A stretch of 64,000 bases of DNA from contig CM043958.1 in the NCBI GenBank assembly GCA_014529385.2, forward strand, positions 121,924,817 through 121,988,816, written 5' to 3'. The notes beneath the pieces were generated by a model, which saw only the letters and a program-made list of their open reading frames with translations, ran no database searches and was not told the DNA's origin. The translations under genes were made by a program, and so were the position numbers. Origin of the DNA: Adiantum capillus-veneris (lineage: Eukaryota; Streptophyta; Polypodiopsida; Polypodiales; Pteridaceae). Of the stretch, positions 34,476-45,994 are shown one piece after another. How positions within the stretch are numbered: the stretch's first letter is position 1; each line of letters begins with the position of its first letter.

Positions 34476-34805
34476 ACACACACACACACACACAAACACA
34501 TTAACACACCACACACACAACATGGACGTGAATGCACGCACGAGCAACTGTTGTAGGTCGAGATTTGACTAAGACCTTCAAGCGTCGAGGTCATCAAGCT
34601 GCAATTATTTCATGGAGTTCCAAACCCTGGACATTTGTGCAAGCTGAAGTGGATGACACATGGAGGGCCTCTCCTTGCTTGAAAAATTTAAGCTCCATTA
34701 CAATGTATATATTTAGTTTGAAATTATTTCGATCAAGAATTTGGCACTCTCTTTGAGACCTCTCTCTCTCTCTCACACACACGCACACACGCACACACGC
34801 ACACA
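34179..34805. repeat. Cluster of (CT)n, (CA)n and (TTC)n microsatellites
   Basis: Tracts at about 34204-34277, 34411-34495 (TTC grading to CT, then CA) and 34761-34805. The phrase GTAGGTCGAGATT recurs at about 34360 and 34554. No genes are present. Confidence 0.9.
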
Positions 34806-35293
34806 CATGTGCCCTTCCATTTTAGGACTATTCGAGATCAGTGTTCGATTAAAATTGGGGTTTAGTGTATGAATTGAAAATTCCTAGCTCCAAGTTTGCC
34901 TTGAAGTAAACCGACAAAAATTTTGCTAGTGTATATACGAACAATTTCTTAATCCAAAAATTTTTATGGCCATTGGCTTTCCAAAACCAAAGTTGAGCCA
35001 CCCTTCAATTGGCTTTCAAAAGGAAAGGCAAAGTCTTGGAAAAGGAGAGTCAAAGCTTTTTTTTTTTTCCCTCCCCAAAGGGTGAGGCCTTAGTGATGCC
35101 TCCCCTTTTTGCTAATGAAACGGGAGAATTTATTTATAAAAAAATTAAATTATTTTATTGATTAGTGTGAAAATAAGATACACCATTATTACATTAACAT
35201 TTGACACATGATTTGTAAAACGTATTGTCCCCACCTTCGCTCCTTTCCACATCAGCACCCGTTCGAGGTGTCCAATCACCATGTTGACTCATT

Positions 35294-35329
<36 letters not shown>

Positions 35330-35700
35330 GATATACGTAGGGATTGAATGAGAGCTGCTCAAGAGTCACAACTCACGAGTCCCGACACACAAAGAGAATG
35401 AGAGAGAGTGTGGGGCCCTCGCAACCTTGGTGACCTTCGGGGCTTGGTCCGACTGACATCTGATGGTTTGTGTCGGATCAACTATAGGTGTAGCTTGTAG
35501 ACCTAAATGGGGAGACCCCCCCCCCCCCCCCCCTTTCGCTTCGAGCATGACATTGACATGGTTCTTCATTAACAGCTTGTAATGAGCAATCTCTACTCGC
35601 GCTCAGTAACAATGGCGCATGAGTTCTATGAGTACTTTCCCTAATGTATGCAAGCCTTGAGAGCGAGAAAACTAAGCACAAGTAAAAGAAAAAAAAAAGA
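34806..35700. other. Non-coding spacer with (GA)n and poly(C)
   Basis: Holds a (GA)n tract near 35296-35327 and an 18-base C run at 35516-35533. I see no coding or RNA signal. Low-complexity short frames are ignored. Confidence 0.6.
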
Positions 35701-35778
35701 TAAAATAGCCTTTTTATGTGCCTGTTGCAAACAAAAATAGTATGTAGCACGTGTTGCCTGCAACAACAACACACACAC

Positions 35779-35780
<2 letters not shown>

Positions 35781-35844
<64 letters not shown>
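35781..35844. repeat. (GA)n microsatellite with (CA)n edge
   Basis: About 30 GA units after a short CA tract. It forms the low-complexity end of the minus-strand frame that begins at 36238. Confidence 0.95.
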
Positions 35845-35846
<2 letters not shown>

Positions 35847-35869
35847 ACAAGTTTCGTTCGAGTTTTATC

Positions 35870-36587
35870 TTCCCGTCTTCCTCTTGCTGGTTTTGTGGAG
35901 CAGTTATGGTAGCCCGGCCTCTTCTCACAATCCAATCTACAAACAAAGATGCCATGACTGAAAGCACCACTCTTCCTCATGTGCTCAAAGCTCCCATACA
36001 TCCTGACGTTGCCAACTTTGTGCAATCCAACATGGTGGAAAACGAGCACTAGCCCTATGTTGTGAGCAAGGCTGATCATCAAACCTTCACAAAGTTGTGG
36101 GGTACGAGGCGAGCTGTCTCCCGTATTCCACATGTTCTCGGTGGTGGAACTCATGATAGAGCTGGGCAAGGAGCGTTCGAAAACATGTGCTAACGTGGGC
36201 ATATGTTCGCACCTACCAAGATCTAGAAAAAGTGGCATCGTAAGATCAACATCAATCAGAAGAGGTATGCATGAGTTGTATCAGCCTTAGTTGCATTTGC
36301 CATACCTTCCCCCGTTCTTGCACGTGGTCACCAAATTGAGCAGGTCCCTGAAGTGGCCCTTGTTCTTGATGACTATGTTGAAAGCCCGAAAAAGATTTCT
36401 TTTGCCATAAAGGTGCTTTTAAGAAGATGGGTGTATGAGTATGTGGAGAAGGCCATTGCCAATTGCAACATTTGAGTAGCGGGTTGCACGCATAAATAGA
36501 AGAATCTGGGATTGTTTGGGCTCTGTATTTTTTAAGGAGGCAACCATGAGCGAGGTCGCCTCTCTTAACTCTCTTATAGCTTCCCAC
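35870..36587 (-). pseudogene. Unrecognised protein-like region
   Basis: Two linked minus-strand frames read like real protein rather than random sequence: 36587-36252, with a second frame over the same stretch giving AFNIVIKNKGHFRDLLNL and VTTCKNGGRYGKC, then 36238-35870 with [40 protein letters not shown] and HVGLHKVGNVRMYGSFEHMR. Composition is balanced, with Cys and His scattered. It runs into the (GA)n tract at its end. I do not recognise the domain. It could be a decayed host gene or a captured fragment; no splice sites could be established. Confidence 0.35.
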
Positions 36588-36599
36588 TATGCAGGTTCA

Positions 36600-37920
36600 T
36601 ACCCAACAAGATCTTCCCGCTCAAGTCTCGCCCTGCATAAGGTGAGTTAAGTGAGCTCATGTCCGATGGTAAATCTACTTAGGTTCGATAATGTCGTTTG
36701 TTTTCATGTCCAAGTCTTGCAGGTCCCACATCTTCTTGAATGGGGTGTCACACACACGATAGCACATTGTCGGCATCGCTTTTTTGTGGAGTATGCTCTC
36801 CATTTTGGTTCTACATCTTGAAGTTGATTGTTATGTTTGTCTGTTCGAGCATTATGTGATTTGTTTGTCTCCTTGCTTCTTCTCTTTTTGTAGATTACAT
36901 TTTCTTTTTTTTTTGTTGTTGCTCAAGCAACGAACATTGTATTTGTTTTAACCTTTGTATCAAAAAATGCCCCATCTTTTGACCGGGGTAGCAAAAATCC
37001 AAAACATCCAGTACCCACCAGTGCAGCGTGTAGCAAAATCAACTTAAGCAGTTGCGTAGTGACATAGTGTACTGATGATTAGTCGCCTATCTAGCTAGGT
37101 AAGAAAGTGAACCCAAGTTTCGTGGAAAAAACAACCCAGTCAGCCTATGAAATACCAACATTCCTTCAACAATAGTGAATCAATTCGTGTGCTCGAAAAA
37201 ACATTGAAGTGTTTAAAAGAATACATTTAATGGTGTATAGTCCCCACAACATGAGATCACGTTTTTGAGTTAGTGTTAAAAAACTCGTTCATAACTAGTT
37301 TATGCAGTACAGAAATAGTTCAGCAGCTGCTACCCCATAGGTATAAAAAAAATAGCTCCCCAAGACAAAACCCAAATTTTCCAAGAAACACTTTTATCAT
37401 CACCTTCATATTGTCAAAACCAGCATGTGTGCTGCCAGTAAGGTAACAAATAAACAGAGTTTCTCTCTTTTTAAAAAAATAACTTACCTCATAAGTTAAG
37501 TTAAAAACGACATACTACTCAAAGAATGGGACTCCAATAGGTCAAACTTTAAATGTTTTTTGCAGAACAGAGGCATCACAGAGCTCTACAAAAATTTACT
37601 ATATTTGAAGGTTTTCATTTTCTTAGTTTGCATGTATGATGATGATTGTATGCCTCCTCATTGATTTGTGATTCATCCCTGCTAATTGGTCCCAAAATCA
37701 ACAAAACTTGCAACTCCTCAAGCTCTCTACCTTATGGATCCCTCTAGAGTGTGTTTTTTTGGTGTCAATCTTCGGGCTTTTAATCAGGAACGTGAGAAAT
37801 CATCACTCATAGTTTCCCTTCCTAGAGACTTACATCCAAGTCACCCACTTTGCCTGCTGGTGCAACTAGATTTTTTTCTGCTTATTAACTGGCCCAAATG
37901 ATTTCAACATTGGCTTGCAC
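36600..37920. other. Non-coding spacer, nothing recognised
   Basis: AT-rich sequence between the unrecognised minus-strand frame and the PPR pseudogene. There are no repeats longer than a few bases and no RNA motifs that I can see. Confidence 0.45.
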
Positions 37921-37939
37921 CTTGAAGGTATGTAGCATT

Positions 37940-38430
37940 ATCCAATGCCAACATTTAAGAAGTTGACATGAATGAAATAATTCATGATGAGATTCCTATC
38001 AAGGGCTCTTGGAAAAGCCCAAAAAATAGATTATGGTAGAAAATGCTTTGCTCAACATGTACACTAAGTGTGATCATGTATTGAAAAATGCACAACAAGC
38101 TCTTGATGGTATTAATGTTTGTAGTTTAGGATACCACACATGTCTGGAAGGAGAAGGGTGAGGTAAGGAAGCTCTGAGTAGTTTTCACATGAGACAAGGT
38201 GAGGCTCGTGTTCGGATACAATTGTGTGTCCTTATATCTCAAAGGCATGTGGCATCATGCAAGTATTTGACATGAGAAAACTAAAATGGCTATTGAGGGG
38301 CTCTTTTAAAAGACCTTCCTGTTTCAAAATGTTTCAGTCAACATGTGCACCATATTTACATGTAGCCTCTTGGAATGCACTTATGTGGCCCTTGGAACCC
38401 CCATTCTTAGAGGTTCTTACTCTTTGGGGT
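37940..38430 (+). pseudogene. PPR-protein pseudogene fragment
   Basis: Pentatricopeptide repeat proteins bind organelle RNA. Short phrases in shifting plus-strand frames match PPR repeats of the plant combinatorial (PLS) class: MNEIIHDEI (about 37970), VENALLNMYTKCDHVLKNAQ (about 38036-38095), LKACGIMQVFDM (about 38240) and VASWNALMWPLEPP (about 38365-38400). The order repeats the pattern conserved cysteine-glycine phrase, IHDEI, NAL.NMY.KC, SWNAL twice. It is full of frameshifts and stops, and is probably a decayed retro- or gene fragment. Confidence 0.65.
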
Positions 38431-38822
38431 CACTTTTCAAGGAGGCAAATTTACTACATTTACATTAAACTTAGAAATTCTTCAAGCACTCAAGTACACA
38501 ATGCTATTTTAAAATTTTTGGAAAACCTACCTATGAGAAATTTTAGAGGCAAATTTATTGTATTTGACGGTTTTACACTAAATTTGTCTAAAGTTTTTAG
38601 GAGCTCTTACCTTCAAATTTAGAATTTAGAGATAAATCTTAAAATTTGTAGGTTAGATTACATTAAACGTAGGTTTTTCTTTTAGCACTTAGATACACAA
38701 TACTTTCTCCCAAAAACTTGGAAACCTTATATATGAGGAATTTTAGAGACAAATTTACTATATTTGAAGGTTTTATTTTGTAGGTGGGATCATACTAGAC
38801 CTAGGTTTTTTTTTAGCACTCA
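38430..38822. repeat. Tandem repeat, about 200-bp unit (left of nested insertion)
   Basis: Units share AAACTTGGAAA..CTA..TATGAG, AATTTTAGAGGCAAATTTA, TATTTGA.GGTTTTA and AGCACTCAAGTACACAAT. Copies begin near 38490 and 38692; a third is split by the solo LTR and resumes at 47537. Related single copies are at 57770-57965 and, inverted, near 48400-48470. Confidence 0.75.
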
Positions 38823-39055
38823 TGTAATGTACCCAACATTTTTCAACAAAAGTATTTTATTCACTTTGCAAATATTTAAGGTTCGTATTTTGTTAAGTCA
38901 TAATGCATTCAAACGAAACAATTGGACCGAAAATTGGACTCTGGAACTATTGTTGGAATTAGGGTTGGAGAGAAACGCACACAGCTTGGAGAAGATGAAG
39001 GAAGCTAAAGGCACACAACAGAGAGTGTGTTACTTAGTATGCAATGGAAAGATAG

Positions 39056-40648
39056 TGTCATAATAATCAATATCTAATTCTCCTAAATGATTTTCTCATA
39101 TTAAACTGATCATTTAATGTGGGGAAGTGCCAAGGGAGAAAAAGTTAGAATAATGGTTAAGTTAGCAGACCGGCCACAGTAGGGATCCAAAGGAGGGAAA
39201 ATAGGGATCCAAAGAGGGGGCCATCTGCAAAAGAGCCATGTGAAACAATGGGCTAAAAAGACCCTAAGGTTCAGCCCATTAAGACTTCCAAAATGCTAAG
39301 GTTCCAAAATTCAAAGGTTGTGTCCAAAGGTCAACCTTAGGGAAAATTGGATGCTTAGTGTGTGCCAAAAAGTCTTTCTACATCCCTACATGGGAGGGGG
39401 CGAGCCCCAAAGCTAGGGGATGAGAGAGAAAGCCACACACACACACACACACAGGCTCCCTTTACACAAAGGGAATGAGGGACACATGTCAGCTCCCTAG
39501 GCCAGATGCCCACAAGGTGTGCCCAATTCCTATTGGAAGACCCTTGAAGTGGACCAATGAGAATTAGGCTAGAGTAAATCTAGTTTAATTAATTTAAAAA
39601 CATTTAATAAAAGAAACCAATAAGAATTAAGTGTCCTAGAAGACTATTGGGCAGTCTCCCAAGGGGTCCAATGAGCATTCAGGAGCCCCATGGCTTGCCT
39701 GATTCCTATTGGCCAGGAGGCAAAGGGGTCCAATGAGAGTTTAGTTTAATTATTTAATTATCTAAAGCTCTCACAAAAGGGGAAAGGGGGACACATGTCA
39801 GAAGGCTATCACTTATGCTGCTTAATCCCTATTGGCTTGACCTGGGGAGGTCCAATGAGGCAAAAGCCAGACTAACTTAGCAGCTAGGGCTCGCCCAAGA
39901 GAGAGAGGGGGCTGATTTTTGCTTGGCAGAAACACACACACTCTCACACTTGACCATGTGTGAAGGGAAAATACTCTATCTCCTCCCAAGCTTTAATGGA
40001 GAGCTCATCACCTACTCCAAGCTTGTGAGATAGAAGCCTGCATCAACACTCTCTTGGCATGTGGATGCAAATCCAACCAAGAGCCAAGCTTCAATGCATG
40101 CTCATCTTCTCTACCAAGCTAATTACTAAGCTAAGCTATGCTAATATGAGTGATTATGTGAGGAGATGTACTTCTTTCTCGTAAGATACTTCTTTTTCCT
40201 CTCAATCTACTCTCATACCCTGCTAGCTCTCACCATCTTCGAAGGTGTGTGAGGTCTTGGGTCTGAGAACGGGGATAATTCAAGTTGTGTTTGATTAAGT
40301 GTTTTGCTTGGTGTATGAAGCTTCCATCTTCATTGCACTAGCTAGTCTTGAAGGAACACAAAGAATTGTATTGTACAATGTCTCTCTTGATGGGAGAAAC
40401 CATAATACAAAGCCTTTTGGAGGGGGGACCGGCTCCATGCAAATCCGGTCCTCAACTGTTGTCAATAGCTTAATTGCTCTCTCTTTTGAAAGTATTGTCG
40501 ATGCTATCTAACTAGGTGTTATGCTTTTTGTTGCTCTCTCCACCCAAGCACTCTTGTAATTCTCATTAAGAATCAACTCTAATGAAATGCCCACTATGTT
40601 CATGCTAAATTCCGCTACACAAAAGATTTTAGGCCATTAAATGTTACA
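39056..40648. mobile_element. 1593-bp solo LTR inside the Copia 3' LTR
   Basis: Interrupts the Copia LTR after GATAG (39051-39055), which is repeated at 40649-40653 as a 5-bp TSD. Ends are TGTCATAATAATC and GGCCATTAAATGTTACA (TG...CA). The uninterrupted 5' LTR gives the exact empty site. There is no internal terminal repeat, PBS or pol. A cluster of CCAAT motifs in both orientations lies at 39520-39860. It is unrelated to the other LTRs in the window by eye. Confidence 0.88.
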
Positions 40649-40774
40649 GATAGATAGCCCTAGAGTGATGGGCGTATATACAATGCTCAAGGAAAAAACC
40701 TCCTAAAGAGGGAAAAAATGCCCCGGCGGTCCTAGTGTGTTCACACACATCACTACCACATGTACATGGTAACA

Positions 40775-40784
40775 AATCCCCCCT
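40775..40784 (-). promoter_or_regulatory. Polypurine tract of the Copia element
   Basis: The minus strand reads AGGGGGGATT immediately before the 3' LTR start TGTTACC. This is the expected plus-strand primer site, and it confirms orientation. Confidence 0.8.
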
Positions 40785-40849
40785 AGAGTGATGCGATGAA
40801 CGAGAGCTGGCACATGAGTAAAGGGAAGTGCCATGCCCTAAGAACATGA

Positions 40850-41359
40850 TCAGTCCACAAAGGGGAGTAAGCCCAAAGCTTTGCGGAAAGCTTCAAGCTT
40901 CTCACGAGACAATGCCTTTGTGAAAAGATCTGCAAGGTTGTCATGTGTTGGCACATAAGCCAAGCTGATCTCTCCTGTTGAGAGCCTCTCCCTAACATAG
41001 TGGTAATGCACCTCAATGTGCTTTGTGCGAGCATGAAAAATTGGGTTCCTCGCAACTGCCAATGCGCTCTGACTGTCAGTGTAGATAGTGTTGGCAGTGT
41101 CCTGTCCAACACCCAAATCAGCCATAAGGCGTCTGAGCCATACACACTCAACTGTAGCTGTGAAGACTGCCCTATACTCAGCCTCACAACTCGAAGTGGC
41201 CACAGTAGGTTGCTTCTTGCTCAACCATGATATACATGAATTGCCAAGCATGAAACAAAAACCACTTGTGGACACTCGTGTGTCAAAACAACCAGCCCAA
41301 TCTGAGTCCGAAAAAGCATGTAAGTCTGGCGGCAATGATCCCCCCTTGGGATAAAACAA
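40850..41359 (-). pseudogene. Copia RNase H domain (open)
   Basis: A 169-codon open frame ending at the natural pol stop. It contains PPDLHAFSDSDWAGCFDTRV, GNSCISWLSKKQPTVATSSC, EAEYRAVFTATVECVWLRRL, IYTDSQSALAVARNP and NLADLFTKAL. These are the standard Copia RNase H motifs with Asp (SDSDWAG), Glu (SSCEAEY) and Asp (TDSQSA) present, so this domain could still fold. It follows RT after one frameshift. Confidence 0.92.
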
Positions 41360-41448
41360 GCCAAGATGTAAAGTTCCACAAGGGTAGCGGAAAATCCTCT
41401 TGACAGCCTGCCAATGCTTAGACCTGGACTATGCATAAATCTGCTGAC

Positions 41449-42640
41449 CTATGAGATTGCAAACTGCATATCTGGCCTCGTGTTGCATACATAAATGAGG
41501 TAGCCAACAGCAGTTTGGTAAAGAGTGACATCAGCAGGATCGCCACCATCATGTAGACTCAACTTCAAAGCTGTTTCCATGGGAGTGGCAATAGGTTTGC
41601 AATCCTCAAGTCCAAACTTACATAGCAATGTCTCTATGTAACTTTTCTGACACAAGGCAATACCACCATCACACTACTTAAACTGTATACCCAAATAATG
41701 ATGCAACAGCCCCAAATCTTTCATCTTGAAAGTAGCATTCAAATCAGCCTTAAATTCAGCAATATGTCTTTCATTTGGGCTGGTGATCAACAAATCATCG
41801 ACATAAAGAACCACAATGAGAAGTACATCACCCTCACGCTTTACATACAATGTGCTTTCTGTTGGACTGTTACGAAAGCCTTGTTTGACCAAATGAGTGT
41901 CAGCTTTCTCATACCAAGAACGAGGAGATTGCTTCAACCCATACAAAGCCTTCTTACATCTGCACACTTTGTCCTCTTGTCCTTTTATGGCAAAACCGTC
42001 GAGGCTACATTACATAAACTTCCTCAAATATGTCACCATTCAAGAAAGCGGTAACAATGTCTGATTGATGTACATCCCAACCAAAATGAGCTGCCAATGC
42101 ACATAGAAAACGCACAGTAGTCATACGACAAGTGGGAGCAAAGGTCTGTTCATAATCTATGCCTTTTTGTTGTGCATAACCCTTTGCAACAAGTCGAGCC
42201 TTATGGCGATCGATTTCACCATCCGGCTTGCGTTTCAACTTGTAAACCCACTTCGTACCAATGGCCTTTTTGCTAGGAGGCAAAACACATAAAGTCCATG
42301 TGTCATTTTCTATAAGTGCATCATATTCTGATTGCATGGCAGCCATCCAATTTTCTGAATTCTGTGCAAGACAGAGGCTCCTCAACATCATGTAAGCTAG
42401 ACACAGCCAAAGCATAACAATCTGATGCATAAGATGCATGGCGAGAGTCTGAACGAGTACAACTAGACAGAGGTGCATCCAATTTACTGTCACGCAAAGT
42501 GTGCACCAGCCATTTTGGCATACCTCTAGCCTGTTCATTTTCAGCCCTTTCCTCATCAAGTACATCATGTACATTTGCATCAGTAATAGGCTGATCTGTA
42601 ACATTTTCAGAAACCCCCATAGGCTGTACATTTGCCTCAT
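41449..42640 (-). pseudogene. Copia reverse transcriptase
   Basis: Pieces 42640-42005 (ENDTWTLCVLPPSKKAIGTK, WVYKLKRKPDGEIDRHKARL, GWDVHQSDIVTAFLNGDIFE), 41967-41674 (CKKALYGLKQSPRSWYEKAD, VVLYVDDLLITSPNERHIAE) and 41655-41449 (ESYIETLL-type to TRPDMQFA). The catalytic YVDD box and the KLKRKPDG/ARLVAKG motifs are conserved as in plant Copia. Two frameshifts split the domain. It copies element RNA into cDNA when intact. Confidence 0.93.
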
Positions 42641-42706
42641 TGGAACTTACATTCATATTTTCACCACTAAAAAGAGGCAACAAAGTGTCATAAATGTCGT
42701 GTGAGC

Positions 42707-43708
42707 TTACATTACTGTCTCTATACATGACAGCAAGGGCTGCATAGAATCTTCCACAAACACTACATCTTGTGAAACCAGAATACGTTTTGTTTGCGGA
42801 TGATACAACCTATAACCTTTGCTTTCATCACTATAACCAACAAAAATACATTTGACAGCCTTATCATCCAATTTTCTGCGTTGTGTTTGTGGCACCAAAG
42901 CATATGCCAAACAACCAAAAACACGCATGTGCTCAATAGAAGGCTTTCTATCATGCCATGCTTCATATGGAGTAATAGACTGCAAAGCTTTCGTAGGACA
43001 CCTATTTAGTACATAAGTGGCACACATGATGGCCTCAAGCCAAAAGGAATGCGGCAAAGCTTGACTTTTGACCATACATTGTGCCATTTCCGTAAGTGAC
43101 CCGTTTTTCCTCTCAGCAACACCATTTTGTTGAGGTGTATAAGCCACTGTACATTGGTGTTTTATCCCACGACTAGCCAGAAATGCATTGAATTCATGAG
43201 ACATATACTCCCCCCGTCGATCGGAACGGAGGATGCCCATTGTACATTTCGAGACATTTTCAGCCATAGCCAGAAATTGTTTGAAGCACATAGAAACTCC
43301 GGACTTCGCTTTAAGTGGAAATACCCATGCATGCCTGGAGTAATCATCAATGAAAGTCACGAAGTACAGGTAATTGCCCAAGGATGGAGTTTGCATGGGC
43401 CCACAAACATCACTATGCACAAGCTGCAACCTGCATGTGGCCCGAACTGAACCATCCTTTGGAAACTTAGAACGTTGCATTTTACCCAAAATATAGCCTT
43501 CACAAACATGTTTGACAGGTGCTTCAAGAGGCGGCAAAGAAGCAACCATATCAAATTTCTGCAAACGCAGCAAACTGGCAAAATTCAGATGACCAAAACA
43601 TGCATGCCAAAGTTTTGCATCTGAAATAGCCCTTGAATCTGCAACAGCATTTGCAAAATTTTGTCCACACTTGTCATACAAAGTGAGCTTATACAACCCA
43701 CGGCACAA
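42707..43708 (-). pseudogene. Copia integrase (long open frame)
   Basis: A 333-codon open frame. Pre-integrase zinc region: LWHACFGHLNFASLLRLQKF with CEGYILGKMQRSKFP, where the first Cys of the usual C-x2-C pair is kept and the second is Leu in ILGK. Core: LVHSDVCGPMQTPSLGNYLY (first Asp), DRRGEYMSHEFNAFLASRGI (second Asp and following conserved residues), YTPQQNGVAERKNGSLTEMA (Glu). The DDE residues are all present. The end reads GYRLYHPQTKRILVSQDVVF. This is the best-preserved domain of the element. Confidence 0.93.
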
Positions 43709-43730
43709 AAGGCCAGATGCAACAATTTCA

Positions 43731-44537
43731 TCACCAAAACTGAACTATACATCTGTCATCCACAAATTTGACTACAAGTCCAAGTTTAGCAAGTTTGGAT
43801 ACATACAAGAGATTCTTCTTGATCCTAGGTGCATAAAGTGCATCAACAAGTGTGAAGGAACTGCCATTTGCAACAGTAAGCACAATCTTTCCAACTCCTT
43901 GGACCGGATAAGAGGCATTGTTGGCACACGTGACTGAATTCCCATGAGGGACAAACTCGAGAGAGGTAAACAATTCACGATGTGAGGTAATGTGCTTTGT
44001 AGCACCACTGTCGAAATACCACACATGTGAATCTGCAGCAACTGACAAGCATGCATCATGGATAGCAGGATTGTAAGTCAACTCTGCGCTAAAAGCCCAT
44101 TCTGCATCAACATCAGCAACACAGTCTCCTTTCACAGAAGACTCGACAATGGCTGCATTTGTAGTGGAACCAGCATTTGCAGTGGAACCACCCTCTTTCT
44201 TCTTAGCCTCTTTGGCCTTCAACTTAGGACACGACTTGATCAAGTGATCATTAGCTTTACAATAATGGCAACGCATCTTCTTTCTGCCCTTATCACCAAA
44301 ATTGCCAGACGAAGTGCTGCTAGTAGAAGCATTGGGAACAGATTTTTTGCCACTCGTAGCAGAACCATAAGAAGTGGCTGCATTGCTGTTACCACCCTTT
44401 CTTTGAGAAGCAATAAAAGCCTGTTCAACTGCACGCTGTCTAGTCCTGTTTTTTTTGGAAAGTGACTGTTGCAACAACAATGTGCATAATGCATCAAACT
44501 TGAAACTTCTGGATTTCCTTGGGTCATAAGTCTTCAA
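43731..44537 (-). pseudogene. Copia gag zinc knuckle and protease
   Basis: A 268-codon open frame. It has basic RNA-binding sequence, the knuckle MRCHYCKANDHLIKSCPKLK (Cys-x2-Cys-x4-His-x4-Cys), a spacer, then protease VWYFDSGATKHITSHRELFT with DSG at the active site, and GVGKIVLTVANGSSFTLVDA, YAPRIKKNLLYVSKLAKLGL. It joins gag to integrase in the normal Copia order and ends by a frameshift just before integrase. Confidence 0.92.
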
Positions 44538-45113
44538 GTACTAGCAAAAGTCTGGTAAGAATCTGGTAAGGAATGAAGATCAGTCTGCACAAGGGAACTG
44601 TCTGAAATGACTTCACCTGCAGAAATAAGCTGCTCATTGATATCCTTGACACCAGCAAGGAAAGTGTCCATATCATCTTCCTCATGCATAATCTTCGACT
44701 AGCTCTTTACGCAGCAAAGCAATTTTAGCCTCATTGCGACTTACATAAAGACCTGCTAGAATATCCCAAGCCTATTTTGCAAATTTTGCTGAACGAATGT
44801 GAGGAACAATGGTGCGCTTCACAGACAACGAAATCAATGCATGAGCATGTGCATCCTTTACATCCCAACGAGCTTGTTCTGCTGTAGGCAAAACAACTCT
44901 AATAGCAGCAATCCTTGCAGCAAGACCTGCAACATCCTCAACATCGCCTACATCCTCAGAACCATGACGTACATCAATGCCCTGCAGAATGTTCCAGACG
45001 CCCTTTGACACAAGAACATGTTGCATCATATAAGCCCACATTGGGTAGTTGTCCCCATCCAACCTGTCCTCAGCAACAAACATCTTAAACACATTTGTGT
45101 TGTTGTCAGCCAT
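44538..45113 (-). pseudogene. Copia gag N-terminal region
   Basis: Likely start is the Met at 45113 (MADNNTNVFKMFVAEDRLDG), 364 bp from the primer site; the frame also runs open upstream to 45176. It contains NYPMWAYMMQHVLVSKGVWN and AHALISLSVKRTIVPHIRSA, typical of the Copia gag (UBN2/DUF4219) fold. A TAG replaces a Trp codon at about 44772 (before AWDILAGLYVSRNEAKIALL), and a frameshift follows near 44690. It packages element RNA when intact. Confidence 0.88.
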
Positions 45114-45466
45114 GGTAAATGATGCACCTGATGTGAAAACTGCCCAAAAATAGGAGAAACGGAGCGGGAACAACACGTGCTATATAGCACAAACCGTAGA
45201 AGATTGTAAGGCACATGTTATGCAAAAATTGGCACTGATAGAAATTCTGCACAAAATGACGAAATTGCCTGTGCAGACCTGCCTGTAGTGGAAACGGAGG
45301 CCGAAATGAGCCCGAATTAGGAAATCTGAGCAGACTGGGCTCTTTGAGCTTGCCCAAAATATTTGTCGACCAGCGAACGCTTGCCAAACCTCACTGTAAT
45401 TGGAGAAAGTGAGCAGGCATGTGCTGGAGCAGTTGGCGACTAAGCCCAGGAGGACATTACCTACTC

Positions 45467-45477
45467 TGATACCAATT
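45467..45477 (-). promoter_or_regulatory. Copia primer-binding site (initiator tRNA-Met)
   Basis: The minus strand reads TTGGTATCAGAG directly after the 5' LTR end ...TTCCAACA. This is complementary to the 3' end of plant initiator tRNA-Met, the usual Copia primer. Confidence 0.9.
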
Positions 45478-45703
45478 GTTGGAATTAGGGTTGCAGAGAA
45501 ACGCACACAGCTTGGAGAAGACGAAGGAAGCTCAAGGCACACAACAGAGCGTGTGTTACTTAGTATGCAATGGAAAGATAGATAGCCCTAGAGTGATGGA
45601 CGTATATACAATGCTCGGGAGAAAAAACCTCCTAAAGAGGGAAAAAATGCCCCAGCGGTCCTAGTGTGTTTTCACACATCACTACCACATGTATATGGTA
45701 ACA
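45478..45703 (-). repeat. Copia 5' LTR
   Basis: 226 bp, TGTTACCATATACATG to ...AACCCTAATTCCAACA on the minus strand. It matches 38951-39055 plus 40654-40774 with about 10 differences and also matches both LTRs of the second copy (49270-49495 and 53120-53344). Confidence 0.93.
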
Positions 45704-45986
45704 ACTATTACGTTGGTCTTTATTCACTTGAAAACTATAAGTTGATAGGAAACTTAAGCCTCAAGATTGTATCTAATGATAAGAGTTGACCCTTTAAGAA
45801 AGAGAGAGCAATTTTAGAAAAGGAGCAGTATTGTTAGGAAAAAAAAGGAGGGAGTTAAGTTTACAGTTCTTGTTTTGGAAGCCAAGCTTCTTTCAAAATT
45901 GGAGAACTGAAATCGTGCATCGGAATCCGTGTCAAAAAAAATCCGCGAACGTACGTGAACTTATCTCTTAGCTGTACTTGAGAGCC

Positions 45987-45994
45987 TATATAAA
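45987..45994 (+). promoter_or_regulatory. TATA box of the 38823-47536 solo LTR
   Basis: CCTATATAAAGACCCC on the plus strand, about 400 bp from the LTR start when the nested Copia element is removed. The position and the ACCCC-containing downstream sequence resemble the TATA region of the 4.6-kb LTR. Confidence 0.6.

Larger units (their letters stand above)
38951..45703 (-). mobile_element. Ty1/Copia element, nearly complete, nested
   Basis: Flanked by the perfect TSD ACTAT (38946-38950 and 45704-45708). LTRs are 226 bp: 5' LTR 45478-45703 and 3' LTR 38951-40774, the latter interrupted by a 1593-bp solo LTR. PBS TTGGTATCAGAG abuts the 5' LTR and PPT GGGGGGATT the 3' LTR. The internal order is gag, protease, integrase, RT, RNase H, which defines Copia. 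LTRs are about 95% identical by eye. Native length without the insert is about 5.15 kb. Several stops and frameshifts make it defective. A deleted sister copy lies at 49270-53344. Confidence 0.95.

Noticed and set aside
41000-41354. Plus-strand open frames opposite Copia RNase H (and similar ones opposite RT and integrase)
   Set aside because: They are antisense shadows of well-defined Copia domains.
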